In this document: piece after piece, positions 16,844 through 24,244 of the stretch
How positions within the stretch are numbered: the stretch's first letter is position 1
Layout: every line of letters begins with the position of its first letter
Assembly: GCF_009742725.1 (NCBI RefSeq)
Contig: NZ_WPHG01000003.1
Span: 186,001 to 250,000, forward strand
Source: Nitratireductor arenosus
GTDB taxonomy: Bacteria; Pseudomonadota; Alphaproteobacteria; Rhizobiales; Rhizobiaceae
DNA: 64,000 nucleotides
Reading direction: 5' to 3'
The notes under the pieces: generated by a model
What the model saw: only the letters and a program-made list of their open reading frames with translations
Database searches by the model: none
Told to the model about the DNA's origin: nothing
Position numbers and translations under genes: made by a program

Positions 16844-17710
16844 TCATGCCTCTTCGGGGATCTGCAGTTTGTGCCCGCAGGACTTGCAGAACACGGCGTC
16901 GGGATCGTGGCGCTGCAGCGCGCATTCGGGACAGGGATAGAAGACCTTGCTCGGCCGGAAGATCGACTGCGCCAGCTTCACGAACAGCGAGATGCCGATG
17001 ATCATCGTCACGATTGCGGTCAGCTTGCCCCAGACGCCCGGCAGCACGATGTCGCCGAAGCCTGTCGTCGTCACCGTCGCCACCGTGAAATAGAACGCAT
17101 CGACATAACCCTCGATCCCGCTGCCGTTGCGAAAGAAGCTCGCATAGACGAATCCGGTCACCACGAACAGGAAGGTCATCAGGTTGACGATCGCCTGCAT
17201 CGTCTCGCGCCATTCGCCGCGGCCGCGCCGTTCGAGCGGCCGCCAGATGAAGCCGCTTCGCGACAGCGACCACAGCCTAAGCACGCGCAGGAAGCCGAGA
17301 TTGGCAAACGTGTAGGGAAAAAGCAGCGTTACCAGGATGAAGATGTCGACCCACACTGTCGGCTGCCTTATCCAGCGCAGCACGTTGGAGGCGGCAAGCC
17401 CGCGCGCCAGGGTGTCGGCGATCAGGAAGCCGGCGATGGTATAGTCGACCCACAGAAATGCCGGCCCCTCGCGCAGCACCGGCGAGGCGACGAAGAACGC
17501 GATCACAGAGAGATCGAGCACGATCACGGCGAACTGAAAACGCAGCGCCGTCGGCGTGCGCCCGTGATAGAGACGCCGCAACGTCCCGCGCAGCCTGTCG
17601 AGCCGGCTTTCCTCGGTCGTGTTGGCGGCGCTGTCGCTATCCATCCGCACCGAGATAGTCGGCCATGCCGGTCCCGTCCAGTCCTGCGCCGTCATCGCCG
17701 CCGCCGGCAT
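16844..17710 (-). CDS. Voltage-gated-type potassium channel with C-terminal zinc ribbon
   Basis: A protein of about 288 residues from the chosen start. Five hydrophobic segments precede the pore, including [11 protein letters not shown] (141-151), an S4-like helix with spaced arginines. The selectivity filter is TTTGFGD (214-220), followed by the inner helix. The tail carries CPEC (260-263) and CKSC (275-278), a zinc-ribbon pattern. The start is uncertain: 17710 has an AGGGCAGG-like site, while 17644 (MDSDSAAN) begins closer to the conserved part. The reading extends to 17773, near the TPP riboswitch on the other strand. Its 3' end adjoins cysK. Confidence 0.85.
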   Translation of the reverse strand: MPAAAMTAQDWTGPAWPTISVRMDSDSAANTTEESRLDRLRGTLRRLYHGRTPTALRFQFAVIVLDLSVIAFFVASPVLREGPAFLWVDYTIAGFLIADTLARGLAASNVLRWIRQPTVWVDIFILVTLLFPYTFANLGFLRVLRLWSLSRSGFIWRPLERRGRGEWRETMQAIVNLMTFLFVVTGFVYASFFRNGSGIEGYVDAFYFTVATVTTTGFGDIVLPGVWGKLTAIVTMIIGISLFVKLAQSIFRPSKVFYPCPECALQRHDPDAVFCKSCGHKLQIPEEA

Positions 17711-17775
17711 GCCTGCCCTGCGTAAATCACCCGTTGTCACGCGCAGCGAATCGGTGCTAGGTCTGCACCACACGA

Positions 17776-17867
17776 CAGGGGTGCTCCGTATCGCCGGGGC
17801 TGAGATTGAAGGTGCGAAACCTTCTGACCCTCAAGCTGATCTGGGTAATGCCAGCGGAGCGAGGCAA
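17776..17867 (+). ncRNA. TPP riboswitch (THI element)
   Basis: The THI-box landmarks are in order: GGGGTGCTCCG at the 5' side, CTGAGAT (17800-17806), the variable P3 hairpin around GAAGGTGCGAAACCTTC, GACCC (17826-17830), CTGATCTGGGTAATGCCAGCG and the closing strand CGGAGC. P1 pairs GCTCCG (17783-17788) with CGGAGC (17855-17860). The ribosome site GAGG (17861-17864) abuts P1 and the ykoF ATG is at 17870, so TPP binding probably blocks translation initiation of the thiamine importer operon rather than causing termination. Confidence 0.95.
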
Positions 17868-17869
17868 GC

Positions 17870-18481
17870 ATGTTTTCCGGCGCGCAGATTTCCATCTATC
17901 CCATGTCCGACGATTTCGTCGGCGTCATTCTCGGTGCCCTTTCGGCGCTCGATCCCTATCGCGACCGGCTCAGGTTGGAGACCGACGACATCTCCACCTT
18001 GATGGTCGGGCCGCCCGAATTGCTGTTCCCGGCCATGCGCGACCTGTTCGTGGCCGCGTCCCGCGGCGGGGTCCATTGCGTGCTGTCGGCTGCCGTCTCG
18101 CGCGGCTGCCCCGGCGAGCCCGACGACCCGGCCTGTGCGCCGCGCGACGGGCTTGGCGGCGACGACCGGCCGCTTGCCGAGCGCATCGAGACCGCCCGCC
18201 AGGCGGTGATGCGGGCCGACCATGCCGGCTGTCCGGTCGCGGCGCAGTTTTCGCTCTACCCGCTCGGCGCCGGCCACCACATGGACGAGATCTATGGCTG
18301 CATCGATTTTGTGAAGGCGTCGGGCGTGTTCGAGCGTTCGAAGAATTTCTGCACCAAGCTGCGCGGTGATGCCGGTCCGGTCTTCGCCGCGATCGAGGAA
18401 GCCTTTTTGCGCTTCGGTGCCGCCGACGGCCACGTCGCACTCGACCTGACCGTATCGGCCAACAGCCCGACCGCGGTCTGA
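17870..18481 (+). CDS. ykoF: YkoF-like thiamine/HMP-binding protein
   Basis: A 203-residue soluble protein with two tandem copies of the YkoF alpha/beta fold: GAQISIYPMSDDFVGVILGAL (about 4-24) and AAQFSLYPLGAGHHMDEIYGCIDF (about 124-147). YkoF binds thiamine and its pyrimidine moiety HMP. It directly follows the TPP riboswitch and is the first gene of ykoFEDC, an ECF-type importer for thiamine or its pyrimidine precursor. The start is fixed by the GAGG next to the riboswitch P1 helix. Confidence 0.9.
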   Translation: MFSGAQISIYPMSDDFVGVILGALSALDPYRDRLRLETDDISTLMVGPPELLFPAMRDLFVAASRGGVHCVLSAAVSRGCPGEPDDPACAPRDGLGGDDRPLAERIETARQAVMRADHAGCPVAAQFSLYPLGAGHHMDEIYGCIDFVKASGVFERSKNFCTKLRGDAGPVFAAIEEAFLRFGAADGHVALDLTVSANSPTAV

Positions 18482-18532
18482 GCCTTCTTTGCGCCGCGAC
18501 GGCAGCGGCGCGCCATCCCGAAAGGACATGCC

Positions 18533-19114
18533 ATGACTTCCCCACGCTGGACCCAGCGCGAAATTCTGATCCTTGCCGTGATCGGCGCCGTCTTCGCCGT
18601 GCTCTATCTGGGCTGGGTGCAGGTCTGGCTGATTTCGCAGGCGGTTTTCGGCCCGGTGACGATGGATATCGCGATGGGTTTCTGGTTCATCGCCTCCATC
18701 GTCGCCGCCGCGATCATCCGCAAGCCCGGCGCGGCCTTCCTGGCCGAGGTGCTGGCCGCCGCGATCGAGCTTCTGCTCGGCAGCCCTGCCGGACTGATGC
18801 TGGTGGTGTCGGCCGCGATCCAGGGCGCGGGCGCGGAAGCCGTGTTCGCGGCCACGCGCTGGCGCAGCTACTCTCTTCCTGTCCTGATGGCGGCCGGCGT
18901 CGGCGCCGCGCTCGCCTCCTTCGCCTATACCTGGGTCCGTTTCGACTACGGCGCGCTCGAGCCCGGCCTGCTGGTGGCCATGTTCGTGCTGCGCTGCCTG
19001 TCCGGCGCCCTGCTTGGCGGCCTGCTCGGCCATGTCGTCGTCGAGGCGCTCTATCGCACCGGCGTGCTCTCCGGCCTGAAGATCGACCATGACCGTCGCG
19101 CTGCCGCAGCCTGA
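18533..19114 (+). CDS. ykoE: ECF transporter substrate-binding (S) component YkoE
   Basis: A 193-residue membrane protein with about five to six hydrophobic helices, including EILILAVIGAVFAVLYLGW and the FWFIASIVAAAIIRKPGAAF stretch characteristic of YkoE-type S components. It would capture thiamine or HMP in the membrane and partner with the ATPase and T component encoded next. A GAAAGGA site precedes the ATG. Its 3' end overlaps the ATPase gene by 26 bases, which supports translational coupling. Confidence 0.9.
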   Translation: MTSPRWTQREILILAVIGAVFAVLYLGWVQVWLISQAVFGPVTMDIAMGFWFIASIVAAAIIRKPGAAFLAEVLAAAIELLLGSPAGLMLVVSAAIQGAGAEAVFAATRWRSYSLPVLMAAGVGAALASFAYTWVRFDYGALEPGLLVAMFVLRCLSGALLGGLLGHVVVEALYRTGVLSGLKIDHDRRAAAA

Positions 19115-20795
19115 CGCCACGCCGGCGCTGGCGCGTGAACACTCGCCGGTGCTCGCCTTCGAGGGCTTTGAAGCGCGGTATCCCTTCGCGACGGCCGCCG
19201 CTGTAGGTCCGGTAGACCTTGCAATGCGCGCCGGTGAGCGGGTCCTGCTGCTCGGCCCGTCGGGTTCGGGCAAGTCGACCCTGCTGCTGGCGCTCACCGG
19301 CTTGGTGCCGCAGGCCGTGCCGGCGCAGACGCAGGGCGGGGTTCGGCTTTTCGGTGTCTCGGTCGCCGGGTGCCGCCCCTCGGACTGGGCCGGTCGGGTC
19401 GGACAGTTCTTCCAGGATGCCGACCAGACCTTGTGCGGCATGCGGGTGGAAGACGAAATCGCCTTCGCGCTCGAAAATCTCGCCTGGCCCGAACCGCAAA
19501 TCCACGCGGCGGTGAAAAAGGCGCTCGCCGCCGTCGGCCTGCCGGAAACGGTCCGCCGGCGCCGCACCGCCACGCTTTCGGGCGGCGAAAAGCAGCTCGT
19601 CGCGCTCGCCGCCACCATCGCCGTGGAGCCGCAATTGCTGGTTGCCGACGAGCCGACGGCCAGCCTGTCGCCGAGCTCGTCGCGCCGGTTCCGCGACCTT
19701 CTGTCCAACTGGCCGCTGGAAGGCACGGCACTGATCGTTGATCACCGTCTCGACGGGCTGGTCGACGTCGTCGATCGTGTGATCGTGCTTGGCGATGACG
19801 GTCTGGTGCTCGCCGACGGCCCGCCGCGCGTCGTTTTCCGCCGTCAGCGCGCCGCCCTCGACGCGCGCGGCATCTGGACGCCGCTCGCCGCCGCCCTCGA
19901 CCACGAACTCGACGCTGTCGACCTTGCCGCCCAAACAATGCCGCTCACCGTCGAAGAGGCGTTGGACGAGCTCGATGCGCGCGGCTTGGACGGTAAGGAG
20001 AGCGGCAGGGCGCGAGCGGCACTTACCGCTTTCGTCGACCGCCACGCGCCGCCGCCGGCCCGCGCGGCCAGCGATGCGCCACTTGTGGTACGCCTCGAAG
20101 CTGCCGCCTGCGCGCCGTTTCTGGGTCCCGTGGTTTTGTCGGAGGTTGACCTCGACATGCGCGCGGGCGAAGTGGTCGGCCTGCTGGGCGCCAACGGCGC
20201 CGGCAAATCGACCCTTGGTTTCGCCCTTGCCGGCCTGCTGCGACTGAAGGCGGGGCGGCGCGTCGGCGCCATGGGCTCTGTCTCTTTCCAGAATCCCGAG
20301 GCACAGTTTTCGGCCGGTTCGATCGCCGCCGAAATCGAGGCGGCGCTAGCCAGCGCGGACGATGCCGCCAGTCTGCCTGGACAGGCGGCCCGCATCCTGC
20401 GCGACTGGGATCTGGAGCGCCTGGCCTCGCGTCACCCCTTCGAGCTCTCGCAGGGCGAAAAGCGCCGCCTGGCGCTCGCTTGTTTGGCTGCCGACGAACG
20501 AGCGCGACTGGTGGTGCTGGACGAGCCGCTCGCCGGGCTCGACCGGCGCGGCGCGGCGATGGTGGAGGAGGCCGTTGCCGGTTATGTGCGGGCCGGGCGC
20601 GCCGTGGCGATCGTCACCCACGACATGGATTTCGCGCTTCGCATGTGCCCGCGTTGCCTGATCCTCGGCCAGGGCCGCGTGCTCGCAGACGGTCCCACCG
20701 TCACGCTGATGCGCGACCGGCCGCTCATGGAACTTGCCAAGCTGGAACCGCCGCGGATAGTGCCGGCGCTGGACTGGCTCGAAAGGCACGCATGA
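19089..20795 (+). CDS. ykoD: ECF transporter ATP-binding protein with two ATPase domains (YkoD)
   Basis: A 568-residue fusion of two ABC ATPases. Domain 1 has Walker A GPSGSGKST (56-64), signature LSGGEKQ and Walker B LLVADEPTAS. Domain 2 has Walker A GANGAGKST (about 354-362), signature LSQGEKRRLAL and Walker B LVVLDEPLAGL. Domain 2's signature has Q in place of the first G, a common variant. Together they drive the ECF module. The gene overlaps ykoE upstream and ykoC downstream (ATGA). Confidence 0.93.
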   Translation: MTVALPQPDATPALAREHSPVLAFEGFEARYPFATAAAVGPVDLAMRAGERVLLLGPSGSGKSTLLLALTGLVPQAVPAQTQGGVRLFGVSVAGCRPSDWAGRVGQFFQDADQTLCGMRVEDEIAFALENLAWPEPQIHAAVKKALAAVGLPETVRRRRTATLSGGEKQLVALAATIAVEPQLLVADEPTASLSPSSSRRFRDLLSNWPLEGTALIVDHRLDGLVDVVDRVIVLGDDGLVLADGPPRVVFRRQRAALDARGIWTPLAAALDHELDAVDLAAQTMPLTVEEALDELDARGLDGKESGRARAALTAFVDRHAPPPARAASDAPLVVRLEAAACAPFLGPVVLSEVDLDMRAGEVVGLLGANGAGKSTLGFALAGLLRLKAGRRVGAMGSVSFQNPEAQFSAGSIAAEIEAALASADDAASLPGQAARILRDWDLERLASRHPFELSQGEKRRLALACLAADERARLVVLDEPLAGLDRRGAAMVEEAVAGYVRAGRAVAIVTHDMDFALRMCPRCLILGQGRVLADGPTVTLMRDRPLMELAKLEPPRIVPALDWLERHA

Positions 20796-21562
20796 TGTTG
20801 TCCTGGCTGCACCCGCTGCCCAAGCTCCTGGTCGCGCTGGCGTTTCTGCTGGCCTCGATCCTCGTCTTCGATCTCGTCTTCCAGATTGCGCTCAGCCTCG
20901 GCATCATCCTTGTGCTGATCGTTTTCGAGCGGGTGCCCGTCTGGAAAGTGCTACTGTTGTGCGTGCCTTTCGCGCTCTTCGGCTTCGGTTTCCTGACCAC
21001 CAGCCTGCTGTTCCGCCAGGAGGCCGGCGTCGCGCTCGACGCCAGTGGGCAATCGCTCTGGCACGCGTTGCCGTTTTCGGCCGGCCTGACCCTGTTTTTC
21101 CGTGCCGTTGCCGGCGGTCTGGTCTCGATGGCCTTTGCGTTGACCACCGATCCCGGACAATTGGTGCGTGCGCTGATGGCTCGGCGCCTGATGCCGCCGC
21201 GCTTCGCCTACGCGCTGTTTTCCGCGCTCGAGCTGGTGCCGGACCTTGCAGGCGCCGCCAACGAAATCCGGCTGGCGCGCGCTATGCGCACCGGCCGCCC
21301 GCCGCGCCGCATCCCCGGACCGGTCGAGATCGGCGCGCTGGTGGTTCCGCTGCTCGCCTTCGCCGTGCGCCGGGCCGGGCGTGCGGCGATCGCCATGGAG
21401 GCGCGTGGCCTTGCCGCCGGCGGCGCGCGCACCATCATCAACCTGCCACGGTTTTCCTGGCGCGACGCTATCTTCGTTGGCATGGCGGGCCTGCTTCTTG
21501 CTATGCTGATCGCCGGCGCCCGGACGGGCTGGGGCGTGCCGGTCTCCGCAGGCGCAGGCTGA
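20792..21562 (+). CDS. ykoC: ECF transporter T component (YkoC)
   Basis: A 256-residue membrane protein of the CbiQ/EcfT family. The N-terminal helices (LLVALAFLLASILVFDLVFQIALSLG in part) are followed by the coupling segments: LVRALMARRLMPPRFAYALFSALE and IRLARAMRTGRPP, the Ala-Arg-containing motif that contacts the ATPases. The ATG at 20792 overlaps the ATPase stop by ATGA; longer upstream reading lies inside ykoD. It completes the TPP-controlled ykoFEDC operon. Confidence 0.92.
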   Translation: MMLSWLHPLPKLLVALAFLLASILVFDLVFQIALSLGIILVLIVFERVPVWKVLLLCVPFALFGFGFLTTSLLFRQEAGVALDASGQSLWHALPFSAGLTLFFRAVAGGLVSMAFALTTDPGQLVRALMARRLMPPRFAYALFSALELVPDLAGAANEIRLARAMRTGRPPRRIPGPVEIGALVVPLLAFAVRRAGRAAIAMEARGLAAGGARTIINLPRFSWRDAIFVGMAGLLLAMLIAGARTGWGVPVSAGAG

Positions 21563-21662
21563 TCGGCCGCGACAACGCGCCCCATGCGCGTTTCGGTCAC
21601 TTTGACCCTTTTCCCGCGCTGCCTATGTTCGGCGTCGGGAGGGAACGAACGCCGAGGTTGTG

Positions 21663-23027
21663 ATGGACCCGCTTATTCTTTCGCGTATCCAGTTCGGTGC
21701 GAATATTTCCTTCCACATCCTGTTTCCGACGATCACCATCGCGCTCGGCTGGGTACTGCTTTTCTTCAAGCTCGCCTATACCCGCACCGGCGACGACGCC
21801 TGGATGCAGGCCTATTTCACCTGGGTGAAGGTGTTCGCGCTCTCCTTCGCGCTTGGTGTGGTGTCGGGCGTGACCATGAGTTTCCAGTTCGGCACCAACT
21901 GGCCGGGCTATATGGAAACGGTCGGCAACATCGCCGGCCCGCTGCTCGCCTACGAGATCTTGACCGCCTTTTTCCTCGAGGCGGTCTTCCTGGGCATCAT
22001 GCTGTTCGGCTTCCGTCGCGTCTCCAACGGCATGCACACGCTGGCGACCTTTCTGGTCGCCTTCGGCACCACCATGTCGGCCTTCTGGATCCTGGCGCTG
22101 AATTCGTGGATGCAGACGCCAGCCGGCTTCGAGATGCGCGACGGCGTCGCCCACGCTATCGACTGGTGGGCGGTCGTCTTCAATCCCTCCTTTCCCTGGC
22201 GGCTGATTCATATGCTGATCGCCTCCGGCCTCACCGTCGCCTTCCTGATCGCCGCCTTCTCGGCCCTGCGTTATCTCCTCGGCGATCGCGCGGCCTCGAT
22301 GCGCAAGGCACTCGCCACCGGCGTCGTCATCGGCGCGGTGCTGATTCCGGTGCAGATTTTCGTCGGCGACCTCCATGGCCTCAACACGCTCGAACACCAG
22401 CCGCAGAAGGTCGCGGCGATGGAGGCCAACTGGGAAACCCGGGCCAACGTCCCGCTCGTCCTGTTCGCGATTCCCGACGAGGTGACGCGAGAAAACCGGC
22501 TCGAGGTTGCCGTTCCCGGCGGCGCCAGTCTGATCCTCAAGCACAGTCTCGACGGGATCGTGCCCGGCCTCAACGACTATGTCGGCAATCATCCGCCGGT
22601 ATTCGCGGTGTTCTGGGCGTTCCGAATCATGGTCGGGACCGGCCTTTTGATGCTCGCCGTCTCGTGGGCCGCGGCCTGGTGCCTGTGGCGCCGACGCGAG
22701 CTGCCCAAGCCGCTCTTGTGGCTGATGGTGCCGATGGGCCTGTCGGGCTGGGTCGCCACGCTCGCCGGCTGGTACACGACCGAGATCGGCCGCCAGCCCT
22801 GGCTGGTCACCGGGGTGCTGAAGACGGCCGACGCCGTCGGTCCCGTCGCCGGCACGCATGTCGGCTTCACGCTCGCCGTCTATCTGGCGCTCTATGCCGT
22901 GCTATTGATCGTCTATCTCGGCGTTCTGGTCCATCTCGCCCGCAAGGCGGCTGCCGAGGGCGATCCCGAGCCGGCGCCCGCTGCCGCCGACAGGGCCTTG
23001 TCGCAGCCGGCCCGGCCGGCGGAATGA
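21663..23027 (+). CDS. cydA: Cytochrome bd quinol oxidase subunit I (CioA-like)
   Basis: A 454-residue membrane protein. Haem-ligand regions are visible: the first His in ISFHILFPTITIALGW (residue 18), the Met-containing VTMSFQFGTNWPGY and the second haem-b His in the helix around LIHMLIASGLTVAFL. The conserved GRQPW motif is in YTTEIGRQPWLVTGVLKTADAV. It is about 65 residues shorter than E. coli CydA, with a short Q-loop as in the CIO type. An in-frame GTG directly before the ATG is an alternative start. It forms a high-affinity, non-pumping terminal oxidase with CydB. Confidence 0.94.
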   Translation: MDPLILSRIQFGANISFHILFPTITIALGWVLLFFKLAYTRTGDDAWMQAYFTWVKVFALSFALGVVSGVTMSFQFGTNWPGYMETVGNIAGPLLAYEILTAFFLEAVFLGIMLFGFRRVSNGMHTLATFLVAFGTTMSAFWILALNSWMQTPAGFEMRDGVAHAIDWWAVVFNPSFPWRLIHMLIASGLTVAFLIAAFSALRYLLGDRAASMRKALATGVVIGAVLIPVQIFVGDLHGLNTLEHQPQKVAAMEANWETRANVPLVLFAIPDEVTRENRLEVAVPGGASLILKHSLDGIVPGLNDYVGNHPPVFAVFWAFRIMVGTGLLMLAVSWAAAWCLWRRRELPKPLLWLMVPMGLSGWVATLAGWYTTEIGRQPWLVTGVLKTADAVGPVAGTHVGFTLAVYLALYAVLLIVYLGVLVHLARKAAAEGDPEPAPAAADRALSQPARPAE

Positions 23028-23038
23028 AGGAGGCTTCG

Positions 23039-23107
23039 ATGACAGCGCATTTCCGCCATCCCGCCTCGCCACATAGTCACGAAAGAGGCGACGATCATGA
23101 GCTTTGA
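23039..23107 (+). CDS. 22-codon His-rich ORF between cydA and cydB
   Basis: A strong AAGGAGG (23027-23033) overlaps the cydA stop and lies 5 bases before an ATG. The reading encodes MTAHFRHPASPHSHERGDDH followed by EL, with five histidines in 22 residues, and stops 8 bases inside cydB. It is too hydrophilic to be a CydX/CydH-type membrane subunit. It may be a real small protein, or a coupling ORF that brings ribosomes to the cydB start. No family recognised. Confidence 0.45.
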   Translation: MTAHFRHPASPHSHERGDDHEL

Positions 23108-24101
23108 CTGGCCGACCGCGTTGCCGCTGATCTTCGCCGGCCTGATGGGCCTGTCGATCCTGATCTATGTCGTTCTCGACGGGTTCGATCTAGGCATCGG
23201 CATCCTGTTCGCCGTTGCCGCCGACCACGAAAAAGACACTATGATCGGCGCCATCGGCCCGTTCTGGGACGCCAACGAGACTTGGCTGGTGCTTGCCGCC
23301 GGCCTGCTGCTCGTCGCCTTCCCGCTCGCACATGGCGTCATCCTGACCGCGCTTTATTTGCCGGTTTTCGCCATGCTGGTCGGGCTGATCCTGCGCGGCG
23401 TCGCTTTCGATTTCCGCGCCAAGGTGCCGGTTCATCGCAAGGGGCGCTGGAACGTGTTGTTCTTCGCCGGCTCGTTGATCGCCGCCCTGTCCCAGGGCTA
23501 TATGCTGGGCGTTTACGTGCTGGGTCTGCGCGAGGGGATCGGCGCGATCGGGTTCGGCTTCCTGGTGGCGCTATGCCTGGCCGCGGCCTATACGGCCATG
23601 GGCGCGGCCTGGCTGATCTACAAGACCGAAGGCGCCCTGCAGGAAAAGGCGGTTCGCTGGCTGCGTTCGGCGCTTGTCCTTACCGTGCTCGGCATGGGGG
23701 CGGTATCGCTCGCCACGCCGCTCGCCAGCCCGCGCATTTTCGAGAAATGGTTCGCGTTTCCGGCCATGCTGTGGCTGGTGCCGCTGCCGCTCGCCACGGC
23801 GGCGCTGTTCTTTTTCCTGTGGCGTCGGGCCTCCGCCCTTCCGCATCCGCAGGATCGCCACGCGCTGCTGCCATTTTGCACGCTGAGCGTGATCTTCGCG
23901 CTCGGTTTTGCCGGGCTCGCCTATTCCTTCTATCCCTATGTGGTGCCCGAAAAGCTGACGATCTGGCAGGCGGCCGCCGCGCCGGAGAGCTTGGCCATCA
24001 TCCTGGCCGGAACACTGTTCGTGTTGCCGGTGATCATTTTTTACAGTCTCTATGCCTATCGCGTCTTCGGCGGCAAGGCGACCGATCTCTCCTACGATTG
24101 A
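23097..24101 (+). CDS. cydB: Cytochrome bd quinol oxidase subunit II
   Basis: A 334-residue membrane protein with about eight helices. The family hallmark YVVLDGFDLGIGILF is at about residues 22-36, and GPFWDANETWLVLAAGLLLVAFP follows. CydB packs against CydA and stabilises its haems. An AGAGG site lies upstream, inside the overlapping 22-codon ORF. No cydDC genes or separate cydX follow here. A hairpin just downstream may end the transcript. Confidence 0.94.
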   Translation: MSFDWPTALPLIFAGLMGLSILIYVVLDGFDLGIGILFAVAADHEKDTMIGAIGPFWDANETWLVLAAGLLLVAFPLAHGVILTALYLPVFAMLVGLILRGVAFDFRAKVPVHRKGRWNVLFFAGSLIAALSQGYMLGVYVLGLREGIGAIGFGFLVALCLAAAYTAMGAAWLIYKTEGALQEKAVRWLRSALVLTVLGMGAVSLATPLASPRIFEKWFAFPAMLWLVPLPLATAALFFFLWRRASALPHPQDRHALLPFCTLSVIFALGFAGLAYSFYPYVVPEKLTIWQAAAAPESLAIILAGTLFVLPVIIFYSLYAYRVFGGKATDLSYD

Positions 24102-24113
24102 TCGTCCCAAAGT

Positions 24114-24144
24114 GAAGAAACCGAGCCTGGGAGGAGGTTTCTTC
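24114..24144 (+). terminator. Hairpin after cydB
   Basis: Arms GAAGAAACC (24114-24122) and GGTTTCTTC (24136-24144) form a 9-bp stem with a 13-base loop, starting 12 bases after the cydB stop. The T-rich right arm is suggestive, but no T tract follows. Confidence 0.45.
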
Positions 24145-24210
24145 CCGTGCCTGCTTGATCCTGCCACCCCGCCCCCCTTAAGCTTCCCGACGGGCGAACC
24201 GTAGGGTGCG

Positions 24211-24232
24211 GCATCTGGCGTGAGCCGGATGC
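24211..24232 (+). other. GNRA-capped hairpin in the leader of the RND gene
   Basis: GCATCTGGC (24211-24219) pairs with GCCGGATGC (24224-24232), with one G-U pair and a GTGA tetraloop. It ends 12 bases before the ATG at 24245 and just before the AAAGGG ribosome site. It could affect translation or RNA stability. Confidence 0.3.
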
Positions 24233-24244
24233 GGCAAAGGGTGT

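Noticed and set aside
17711-17773. A longer start for the potassium channel
   Set aside because: The added residues have no similarity to channels, and the first codon lies beside the TPP riboswitch; the shorter starts are better supported.
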